Source of the DNA: Sipunculus nudus
Taxonomy: Eukaryota; Annelida; Sipuncula; Golfingiida; Sipunculidae
Assembly: GCA_026874595.1 (NCBI GenBank)
Contig: CM049309.1
Span: 45,662,079-45,726,078 of the forward strand
Length of the DNA stretch: 64,000 nt
Direction of reading: 5' to 3'
In this document: positions 25,327-35,615 of the stretch, one piece after another
Layout: every line of letters starts with the position of its first letter
Position numbering within the stretch: the stretch's first letter is position 1
Program-made: the position numbers and the translations under genes
The notes under the pieces: model-generated
Told to the model about the DNA's origin: nothing
The model's database searches: none
The model's input: the letters and a program-made list of their open reading frames with translations, nothing else

Positions 25327-26169
25327 ATGGGACTAACCAGAAAAGAGACACACCGAACCAAAATAGTCAAAGTCACCGGCCTAAAGGGTGGGTGGTTGAT
25401 AGTTGGAACTATTCAAAATAAGCCTATTGAATTTCCAGTGGATAGTAGCTCGAATATGTCACTAATTGATCCATCTTTATACCTGAAGCTACCATACTAC
25501 AGCAGACGTACATGGAGGACATCTGACTGGAAGATCAATGCGGCCTCAGAAACCGTGTGTAAAGGGAGAGATAGATTTGAAGATGCAGATAGGAAACCAT
25601 AAATTGAACCACACTTTCATTGTTACCAAACTAGGATTCTCTTTATGGAATTCTTGGAAACGATTTTATGCGAGAAGTTGGTTGCCTGATCGATATGAGG
25701 CTCAAAATACTGCAGATAGAACAGGAACGGTCCGTTTTTTCGGGCTGAATCGAGCGACAGCTGTCGCTGAGTGAGACAAAGCGAGTCTCATGAAGAACCA
25801 CCTATATACGGGGTTAGAGCACCTGCCTTTTTGGATAAGCTCATGGTTGAAAACAGTCAACCTAAGGTGGGCTAGGTGCAGCCTCTAATATTACTGGTTG
25901 AGGATACTGGACTCGTCATGGGAAAAACTTTAGTCTATACCACAAAGTCGGATGTGCCAGTCACCTTTATAAACTTAGATGTAGGGACTAGGAACTTGCC
26001 CGTCGCCATTAGAGTGATGAAGGAAAATATCAGATCCCTGGACGTGACCGAGTTAGCGGTGTGCGGCTCACCCAAAGACGCCACAGTGCCTGCACATTTG
26101 GAACCTCAGTTAGAGGAGATATCCGATAAGTTGAGTCCTGATAAGAGAAAGCAAGTATGGCGACAGTAA
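25327..26169 (+). pseudogene. Protease and pre-RT linker relic of the gypsy-type element
   Basis: The first frame (25327-25602) contains GGWLIVGTIQNKPIEFPVDS then S-S-N-M-S-L-I-D-P. This is a retropepsin fold start in which the catalytic D-T/S-G has become D-S-S. A frameshift follows near 25560. The second frame (25876-26169) reads NLPVAIRVMKENIRSLDVTE, then HLEPQLEEISDKLSPDKRKQ, which resembles the linker just upstream of reverse transcriptase in gypsy-type pol. The protease is predicted inactive. Confidence 0.6.
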
Positions 26170-26689
26170 TGTTTTCGCGTCAACAAACGGAGTTTAGGGA
26201 GTCACCCATTTAATAGAACGATGGTGTAAATGGTCTAGAAATTGCAGAGCCCAGAAGAGGCAAAAAGGAAGAGATTATCCTAAACGCTCTAGACCAGCTT
26301 AGCGCAGGGGAAGTTCCTGAGGCGGATTATCCGAGAGAACAGCCTCTACTACTTCCTAATGAAGGGAGTCGCCGCGAATACTCCGCCCCGGTGAGACCCG
26401 CCCTACGAATGAGGCAGGCACCTGCATAAGCCTGTCCACCAGAAGTCCCTATGGATTTGCGTTAACCAACGTCCGACCAAGTGTTAATAGATCCAGAGAT
26501 GAATGGGGATGAATCCGACCTGGGCTCGAACCCAGGTGGTGATTACAGAGGTAGAAAGACCCCCTCTGGTCCTGATGATGCTGTAGAAGAGTCAGGGCAA
26601 GGTAAGCCTTCCCGGAAGCCCCCGGAACGCATGAACTTACAGATCGAAGAAATGAGCCTCCTGAACTCACAGTTGTTTCCTCGTTTTTA

Positions 26690-28935
26690 TGCCCCCGCCA
26701 CAAAGTGGCCGGGGCATATAGTTTTACCCATGTCCGTCATTCCGTCCTTCCGTCCTTCCGTCATTCCGAAATCAAACAGTTGTACGGACTTTTTTCGCAG
26801 TGCCTGCAGATATTGGCCTGATTTTTGGTGTGTGGGCAGATATAGACTAGTTACAGATCGAGTTCGCGTTTCGTCCCGGTTATCCTACTTTTGACTGTTT
26901 TACGGCTCCTAAACTTAGAAATTTTCATGAAAAATAGAAATATTCATGACAGATACACATGTACGGACTTTTTTCGCAGTGCCTGCAGATATTGGCCTGA
27001 TTTTTGGTGTGTGGACAGATATAGACCAGTTACAGATCGAGTTTGCGTTTCGTCCCGGTTGACCTACTTTTGACCGTTTTACGGCTCCTAAACTTAGAAA
27101 TTTTCATGAAAAATAGAAATATTCATGACAGATACACATGTACGGACTTTTTTTTCGCAATGCCTGCAGATATTGGCCTGATTTTTGGTGTGTGGACAGA
27201 TATAGACCAGTTACAGATCGAGTTCGCGTTTCGTCCCGGTTGACCTACTTTTGACCGGTTTACGGCTACTAAACTTAGAAATTTTCATGAAAAATAGAAA
27301 TATTCATGACAGATACACATGTACGGACTTTTTTTCGCAATGCCTGCAGATATTGGCCTGATTTTTGGTTTGTGGACAGATATAGACCAGTTACAGATCG
27401 AGTTTACGTTTCGTCCCGGTTGACCTATTTTTGACCGTTTTACGGCTCCTAACTTAGAAATTTTCATGAAAAATAGAAATATTCATGACAGATACACATG
27501 TACAGACTTTTTTTTCGCAATGCCTGCAGATATTGGCCTGAATTTTGGTGTGTGGACAGACATAGACCAGTTACAAATCGAGTTCGCGTTTCGTCCCGGT
27601 TGACTTACTTTTGACCGTTTTACGGCTCCTAAACTTAGAAATTTTCATGAAAAATAGAAATATTCATGACAGATACACATGTACGGACTTTTTTTTCGCA
27701 ATGCCTGCAGATATTGGCCTGATTTTTGGTGTGTTGACAGATACAGACCAGTTACAGATCGAGTTTACGTTTCGTCCCGGTTGACCTACTTTTGACCGTT
27801 TTACGGCTCCTAACTTAGAAAATTTCATGAAAAATAGAAATATTCATGACAAATACACATGTACAGACTTTTTTTCGCAATGCCTGCAGATATTGGCCTA
27901 ATTTTTGGTGTGTGGGCAGATATAGACCAGTTACAGATCGAGTTTGCGTTTCGTCCCGGTTGACCTACTTTTGATCGTTTTACGGCTCCTGAACATAGAA
28001 AATTTCATGAAAAATATGAAATTTCATGACAAATACACATGTACGGACTTTTTTCGCAATGCCTGCAGATATTGGCCTGATTTTTGGTGTGTAGGCAGAT
28101 ATTGACCAGTTACAGATGGAGTTTGCATTTCGTCCCAGTTGACCTACTTTTGACTATTTTACGGCTCCTGAACATAGAAAATTTCATGTAAAATATATAT
28201 TTTCATGACAAATACACTTGTACAGACTTTTCTTCACAATACCTGCAGATATTGGCCTGATTTTTGGTGTGTGGGCAGATAATGACCAGTTTCAGATCAA
28301 GTTCACGTTTTGTCCCAGTTGACCTATTTTTGACCGTTTGACAGTGCTCTAACATAGAAAATTTCATAAAAAGGTGCACATGTATGGACTTTTTTTCGCA
28401 GTGCCTGCAGATACAGGCCTGATTTTTGGTGTGTAGGCAGATTATGACCAGTTACAGATCGAGTTCTTGTTTTGTCTCAGTTGACCTACTTTTGACTATT
28501 TGACTGCTCCTGAACATAGAAAGTTTCATGAAAAATATAAATTTTCATAACAAATGCATATGTACTGACTTTTTTTCCTCAATGCCTGAAGATACCACCC
28601 TGATTTTTTTTGTGTGGGCAGATAATGACAGTTACAGATCGAGTTTGCGTTTCATCCCGGTTGACCTACTTTTCATTGTCTTACCGCTCCTAAACATAGA
28701 AAATTTCATGAATGACAGAAATTTTTATGGAAAATGCACATGTATGGACTTTTTTCACAATGCCTGCATATACTGGCATGATTTTTGGTTTGTTGCTTGA
28801 TAATGACCCGTTACAGATCGAGTTTGCATTTTGCCCTTGTTGACCTACTTTTGACCATACGACACCTCCTGAATTTACAAATGTTTCTAATTTGCCCAAG
28901 GCGGGGGCATTCGTGTCGTTCCGACACATCTAGTT
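26690..28935. mobile_element. Tandem-repeat-bearing element with ATGCCCCCGCC inverted ends
   Basis: The left end reads ATGCCCCCGCCACAAAGTGG and the right end AAGGCGGGGGCATTCGTG, so 11 bases form an inverted repeat close to the borders. Outside lie T-runs on both sides (CGTTTTT on the left, AGTTTTTTATG on the right). Inside, after CCGTCCTTCCG repeats, comes the 180-bp array. I associate such flanks with abundant bivalve non-autonomous elements with central tandem repeats (pearl/Helentron-like), but that is recollection. It sits in the gypsy-type relic. Confidence 0.6.
26781..28890. repeat. Array of twelve ~180-bp tandem repeats
   Basis: Units start with TGTACGGACTTTTTTCGCA (variants TGTATGGACT, TGTACTGACT) at about 26781, 26960, 27140, 27320, 27500, 27680, 27860, 28040, 28220, 28381, 28561 and 28741. 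Ten of the eleven spacings are 179-180 bp and one is about 161. Left-hand units are nearly identical; right-hand ones are progressively more diverged. Because 180 is divisible by three, the repeat gives several short open frames of similar sequence; they are not genes. Confidence 0.95.
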
Positions 28936-29190
28936 TTTTATGTTGTTAACTGGTGACGGTTGGCTACCAACCCAAGGAGAGTGTCTGGCTCCAGAGGCTG
29001 GGCTACCGCTGAGTATTTGGACAGGGGTAGAATTCCAGGATCCAGATATGATTCCAGGAACAGCGACGGATCTGCATGGATGAGTCCCCTTGATGTCACA
29101 GTGTCACACCCAAATGAGGTTGGCATTCCAGATTCTCTTTAATCAGCTGAGACCGCCACATGCACGTGAAAAAGCTAGAAGAGCGGAGTA

Positions 29191-29195
<5 letters not shown>
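28936..29195. other. Short segment right of the repeat element, possibly the other side of the interrupted relic
   Basis: About 230 bp, open in several frames (for example 28960-29142 plus), with no recognisable domain. If the tandem-repeat element was inserted at 26690, this should be the continuation of the gypsy-type relic, but no LTR can be identified before the TA run at 29196. Confidence 0.3.

Positions 29196-29235
<40 letters not shown>
29196..29235. repeat. (TA)n microsatellite
   Basis: An uninterrupted run of about 20 TA units. Confidence 0.95.
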
Positions 29236-29238
<3 letters not shown>

Positions 29239-30189
29239 TTAACAATCAAGGAAAACTCACATGGCTCTACATGGCGTGTTGAACAAGCAGCAGGCCGCTG
29301 TGAGGTGGCAGTTAAGGTAAGTGTTACTCAGTTGTTATATTACACCTATAATTCCGTTAATCTATCTTCCGTTGATATGTAATTGTTTCTGCATCACCAG
29401 GAACCCCCCCCCCCCTCCAACTACCCTACCCCCATCCCCCCCCCCCCCCCCCCATCCCGTTCCCCCTTATTTCGTACAAGCCCGGTTATCACTCAGTCAG
29501 AAAGCTTTCAGTGCATATGTTCCTCCTATGGAATTAAAGAAGAGACTTGTGAAGTCAGAAAAAAATGTACTAGATGCCACCAAATGATCTGACCCAACTG
29601 GGATAAAGCGGACATGCTGCACACTTATTATCATTTAAATTAGCTACATGTGACAGGTTACGAAAAAAGGCCCTCGAAGTGTTTCTATATCTTATTGTAA
29701 GAGGCGCTCGATATCTATGTGCGACGCTTCATAAAAATGTAGCCTGTGGGACCGAAAAGACGGAAGACATTGATAAAGAGATGGACTTCACGCTTAATAA
29801 TTATGCCTAGCTGAAACCCTTTTAGAATTTTAATGCATCAAACGCATAAACGCTCTCATTCGCACGCACATGTAACCAGGAGATATTTGAAGATTAGTCT
29901 CGGGAAATCGGCCGCCTCCGAAATTATGATAATATATTTTTAATATGCAGTCGAATAGTCTTTTTAAAATATGCAGTTAAAAGAATCATGTAGGATATCG
30001 TTTGGGCTAAATACAAGATAATTCTGCCATTAACTGACTGAACAATCACGATCCTTACGATCCGTTTAAGGATATACCGTATCTACCAGAGTGAAAACAT
30101 AAAAAAACACTCTGTCGCATCCAGAATCTTTTATCAGAAAATGAATCAAACATATTCTGTAAGCCAATAATTTGTGTCACAAGGCCTTG
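29236..30189. other. Downstream of the retroelement, nothing coding recognised
   Basis: It contains two long C-runs (about 29403-29456) that create proline-rich open frames. These are low-complexity artefacts. Confidence 0.4.
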
Positions 30190-30301
30190 TGTAAACACGT
30201 GGTGGGGTTAAACATATATGACCAATAGTCTATCCACTCCCCCTATGTAAACACGTGGTGGGGTTAAACATATATGACCAATAGTCTATCCACTCCCCCT
30301 A
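30190..30301. repeat. Perfect 56-bp tandem duplication
   Basis: Two copies containing GTAAACACGTGGTGGGGTTA and ending CCACTCCCCCTAT, repeated with period 56 and no visible mismatch. It lies downstream of the ferroxidase gene. Confidence 0.93.
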
Positions 30302-30653
30302 TTTGTTTGTTCTAACACCAATTGATTTCTTCGTGACTGACACGCACAGTTTTGAGCTTTCGATATTTAACGTCAGGTGGCGCTCCTTTCGGTACTTCTT
30401 AATGGTCATCTGTTATAACTTGATAGCGAGATATAAACATCCATGATGTTTCAAAAGCGAGGCATTGTTCCTTTCTCTCTTTAATCCAAAAGTTTCGAGC
30501 CGGTTTCCTCAAGTTCGTGATCTTCCTGGCAGTGCACCATGTCAAGCATCTCTATGTGAAATTAGAATGTTTTAAATATATGACGCAGGACTGTTGTATC
30601 AGTTTCAAGCAGATATACCAGTCATTTCAGGAAAAAACTGTACAAAGAACTAT

Positions 30654-30659
30654 TTTATT
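30654..30659 (-). terminator. Candidate polyadenylation signal of the ferroxidase gene
   Basis: AATAAA on the minus strand, about 245 nt downstream of the stop in exon 14. Such hexamers are common by chance in AT-rich DNA, so this is only a position that fits. Confidence 0.25.
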
Positions 30660-30903
30660 TTAAAAAAATACATACCTATGGTAGGTTTACAAAATAAATA
30701 TATTCGCAGTATGTTCATAATTCGAATTTCCTGAGAGCTTGTTTGAGGAAAAATACTTGTAGATATCTGTTGTTTAAGGCATTTCATTTTTGATTAACAG
30801 ATGTCTACGGAAAATATATTCATATTTTATGCATGTAATAATTTTTAAAAAATTACACAAATTGGTTGAAGGTCCTGGAACGTACTTATGTGACTCCAGG
30901 TCG

Positions 30904-30964
30904 TCACACCGTAAACTTACTCGCCCCTGTCCTTTTTACTTGTATCGTCTTGAGTACCAAAGAT
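30904..30964 (-). CDS. Ferroxidase exon 14: end of membrane helix and cytoplasmic tail (candidate)
   Basis: Residues 1093-1112 and the stop. The acceptor has a pyrimidine run ending TTTTCCAG and sits about 330 bp below exon 13. In phase 2 it reads [19 protein letters not shown] then TGA. A hydrophobic end followed by Lys/Arg fits a stop-transfer tail. A perfect GTAAGT donor lies inside at 30921|30920, so an alternative is splicing to a further exon with a longer tail. Confidence 0.55.
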
Positions 30965-33900
30965 CTGGAAAAAAAATAAATACATCATTTTCTTATTGAA
31001 TAAAAATTGGGGGTTTAATGATATTAATCAGATCTCCCAGTATCTTGAAGCAGGAGAAAATTGTCGCAAGCATTATTATCAAATTTTAAAATATTTGCGA
31101 AGAACATCTCGGTTATGAAACTAAAAGGGCTTGTTAATTTGTAACCTTCATACTACAATGTTTGTCGATTTTTTTTTATATCAGGTTGTCTTTTCAGAAT
31201 GACTAATAGTAATACTATGGTTATGGTTTTATACGGATAATTGTGTCCCTGCCCAATTTTACACGAAACATTTAATAATAAAACTGGTCACCTACCCTAT
31301 CAAAATGACGAATAAGCAACCGGCTACAGCAATTCCGGCGATGGCACCGGGGCCCAGCTCGGATCGTCGGCTAGCGTTTGCAGAACGTACTGTATATGCC
31401 GTCTCCATGCCGGCGGTGATGTGGTCGTTCACGTGACAGTGCACCAACCAATTACCGGCCGTGTGGGGCACCATGTCCGCCACATCCGATGTCCCGGGGA
31501 ACACATCAACGACGTCAGCTCGGCGGGTATGATCGTGATGGACGGTGACCGTCTGACCGTGGAAGTGGACAGTGTGGATATCGACTTCGTTACCCATCCC
31601 TAGTAAATACCAAGCCACTTTCTGTCCTGATGTCATGACAAGGCCTTGGTTATTCCCGTAAATTCGTCCATTAATAGCTGCATAAAAATAAAATTACCAA
31701 GTTTACGAATGTCACATTATGTGAGTCACAATAATACAAACTTTGAATATTCGTTTTTATCTCAGCTGACTGAAAGTCATATGAGCTATAGCGATCACTC
31801 CGTCCGGCCGACCATTCACAAGGCGCAAATCGAAACCGGACCTAGAAACTTTTAACTGAACACCCATAACGATTCAATAAATGATCTCCGTGGAAACCAG
31901 GAATAAGGTCACTCCGACTAATATTTTCCGAACTATGGGGCTTATAAGTGCCCCCAGAATAATTAAAAAATTGACACAAAAGCTCCAGTATCTGAATAAC
32001 GAATGCATTGATCGCCATGATTCTATGCATGCAATTAATCATGGAGTATTTCATCAGTTTTGGAGACTGGTTGCGCCACCTGTATTTTTTCGAATATTTA
32101 CACATTTTTTTCATCATCATTGAGAACTGCAAATGCAGTCTGGTTGTTTACACTCCTTACACGCCGGTTGTTCACTGCAGTCGATCAAGACCTCCTTGTT
32201 TTAACCGCTGCTTTGAATAGCGAAGTTCTCCTGGTTTCTGATTTCACCAAAAGATCTGGAGCAGGGAAAATAATTGTTTTCAAACCAATGAGAGCGCGGT
32301 ATCGCATTGTGCAGCCAACTCCAGGTTTTAAACCCCGAAACACTCTCGATAGTCTGGTTCTTGACATGGTGCCAGCCCTGGTGTAGATCGAGACCGGGAT
32401 AAATTTGCTTATCAGAGCAGCGGTTGAAGCGAAGGAGATATAGAATGACTGAAGTGTATAACCGGTGCGTTAAGAGTAAATTCGTCCTGCGGTTACTTGC
32501 AGTGTAGCCATATAAACTTGCTCCATTTAGGTCTGGTTCTATTTCACCAATATGCTGATTGGGAGACTAAAGGGTACCGTTTCATAAAATTGGTATACTA
32601 GAAATAAACTATAATTATTGTTACGCTGTGGACTTTCAGACAGAGCTGATCCCATTACGTCCATTTGCATTATTGCATGCCAGGCTAGCGTGGAAGGTGA
32701 AAAAAAAAGAATTATAATTAAAGAAGAATAATATAAAATATTTCTAGATTGCTTACCGTGCATTTTATTACTCTCTTTAAAGTCGTCATCATCTTTGTCG
32801 ACTTTATCCGGAGTATAGCAATATGTCTGTATATTTTCATCCAAATAATGACTTTCATTCTCGTCCATTACCATAAATAATAAAACGAGCTCAACATCCA
32901 CATCGCGGCGGACATTGTTGTCACCAGACAGCGTCCCCTGGCGGCAAATGACCATCGGTCCTATAAGTCCACTGTTGGTGTCTTTGATGGAGTCGACATG
33001 GCTGTAGTAAGGTGCAGTAATACACGCTGGGTCGTTCTCTCCCGGTCCAGACCGGACGGGTACATGCCATTCGTACTTCCGCGTTTCCCCGGGAGCCACA
33101 CCCGTTGAATCGCCTGGAGATTCGTATTTTGCGCCCTCTTGTGACTTTGTGTAATGTAACATAGGTGGATGTATTGAATAGGGCCTGCTGGCCTTATTCT
33201 TAAAATAAACTTCGATTTTTTCTCCCACTTCTGCTTTTATATAAGGTCCCATTACATCCAGATGTACATCCCTTGAACTCCGCGCCACCTGCTGAGTGAA
33301 AGTTGAATCAGTGTATTGTCGGTACATCACCTTCTTGTATTTCCTGCCGATTGTCGTGTTACCTCGTACGACAAATATAGCTCCACGGCTGCAAAGGAAA
33401 TTAACATTTAGTTGAAGAGAATATGTCAATTCTAAAAATTATGTTGAGTTTAAAAATATACCAACATTATACAATAGAGTTTAATTGATTCCTGATATCA
33501 TAAGAAGAAATAAGCGTTGTAATAGTTAATCATTTCAGTATACTCAATCACAATACTGTAGAAGTGTTTCCCCGCACTAAGAATGAATATCCCTCATCTC
33601 CTTGGTCTCTTCCTAATTTTTTTTTTCATTGGCCTTTTTAGCCAAACTGCGGGATCGTAAAGGACAGCGTTTTATGACATAACAGTCAAAGTTTATCACA
33701 GATAAGTGGCAAATCTTAAGATGTTCCAACGCAGTAGTTCTTTTTCGTGTCGTTTTATAACATACTAGAACGTTTAGGTCCCTGTAGCAATTAACATGCA
33801 AAATAACATTCGATTTAGCAGAATTCTAACATTTATGATGTAAACTGATTTAAACACAAATATTAACACCCCTGGCCAAAATTACTATCACAAATATGTT

Positions 33901-35551
33901 TTCTGCTATTTAGTTATCTCTTGTTTCCATTATAAAATGTGCTCATCACATATTTGTTTATTTATATGTGTGTGTGTGTGTGTGTGATGGTGTGTGTGTG
34001 AAGGTGTGTTTGTGTGTTAAAATTTAAGACTTCATCATGCTGACAAGTGTCAATGTGTCTCAGACTGCCTGGAAGAATATACAAATGGCCTGTTAATGGT
34101 TGGGTATTACACAGGCCCTTGGAATCACCGTTAAATCATCGGATTGTTTATCATGAATATTAATGAGCCGACCAATGAGAGCGCCGCCGATCTTTCGAAA
34201 GCTGCTCGGGCCTTGTCAACGGTAACGGCTGGGAAGCCAGGTACACAATGCTCCGCTGTGCTTGATTAAACATTTAATTATACGCGGGTAGGGACCGTAA
34301 CGAGAGTCTGTGTCAGACGGAACCAATCGAGTTAGTTTTATGTGCAAGCAAGAGATAGGCCACTCCGTCGGTAGGTTGGAAATGATAAATTTATACTGCA
34401 GGTCGCCGAGGGTCCTCCGACATTCTTTTCTTACCTTGTGGGTAGCATTAGGTTATATATGGGCCATTTAGACATAATTTAATGGTGATTTCAAGGGCCT
34501 GTGGTTATTAGCTGTACATATACTGAAGGGAATAAGACGAGCATATTTAAGCATCCTAGGTCGAGTCATACCTGTCTGGTTCAGACAGTTTAGTTCCAAA
34601 AATAGGATCAATGTCACTTGGTGCATAATCCCAGACATCTTCGACGGCTGCTATATAGTAAACCCTCTCATTTTCTGAATGCGGCATTACTTGTTTACTG
34701 TCGCCACCGCAAGTAGTAACATTGTATTTGGCAACCATTCCGCCATCAAAATGGTCACTTGTGCGACACACCAACGCCCATTCACCTGCAGGGAAACATT
34801 TACACTACATGGTTACCTTGGTGATGTTATATACGTGAATATCGTTGAGCTCAGCTTTCAACCTATTTGTAAAAGTGACGCTTAGGATAAGAGGAAACGA
34901 CTGTATGATGTTTAGATGATTGTAACACACAACGATAACCACTCAAAAAAGAGGGAAACAGCGTTTATACAGAGTACTCGTAAATTTACTAGAACGGTAG
35001 ACGTAGGCTGATCTGGTTCCCCCATTATCGTCCACCCGTTAAGATTTGCATAAACAAGGAAATGTGTAGCCGATCCAAATCTATATTTCAATTCAAACAT
35101 TACTGTCAGTGAATATGTACTCTAAAAAGGATGGAAACTTATCGCTTTGTGATGTGTAATATTTATACCCATTTTACTCATGACAAAATTATGCATCCCT
35201 ATAGAGTCCTCCCCTCAGAAATTAAAACAACACTATCCCGTGGTTAGATATTGGTTATAGCATTTAGACAGCGGTTTACCTGTATTATCTGGCATCATCG
35301 AGAGCGTGGCTGTAGCTGCTGGGGTGATGAGCGTGGTGTCTTTATTGTGATTGTACAAAGAGAAAGCGTTGCCATGGAATTTGACGGCATGAAGATCCGT
35401 TTCCGTCCCCACACCCATGACGTGCCAGCTCACCTTCTGTCCTCTACACGTGTCCAGTCCCGGGAGGTTGGCGTACATGTAACCGTTTATGCCTACATAG
35501 ATATTACATGGTCAGAGTTAGATACAACAGGACTGTTAGGAATAGTGTCTT

Positions 35552-35615
<64 letters not shown>

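Larger units (their letters stand above)
24440..26690 (+). mobile_element. Decayed Ty3/gypsy-type LTR retrotransposon (internal region)
   Basis: In order on the plus strand are a gag-like region (24470-24960), a CCHC zinc knuckle (25260-25305), a retropepsin-like region (25327-25620), a linker of the kind that precedes reverse transcriptase (25876-26169), and a basic R-K-P-P-E-R-M-N-L stretch (about 26610-26645) like the C-terminus of gypsy pol. Reverse transcriptase, RNase H and integrase are missing between about 26200 and 26450, so the copy has a large internal deletion as well as stops. A tandem-repeat element starts at 26690 and appears to be inserted in it. Confidence 0.65.

Noticed and set aside
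26481-27243. Open frames in and at the edge of the 180-bp array taken as genes
   Set aside because: They repeat with the array period, start at arbitrary codons and arise because 180 is divisible by three.
26781-28890. CRISPR-like array
   Set aside because: There are no unique spacers between short repeats; whole 180-bp units are repeated in eukaryotic DNA.
29321-29592. Proline-rich open frames
   Set aside because: Created by two long C-runs; frames in both registers are equally proline-rich.
34912-35100. Minus-strand frame in intron 10 taken as an extra ferroxidase exon
   Set aside because: No match to any cupredoxin motif, and exons 10 and 11 already join in phase.
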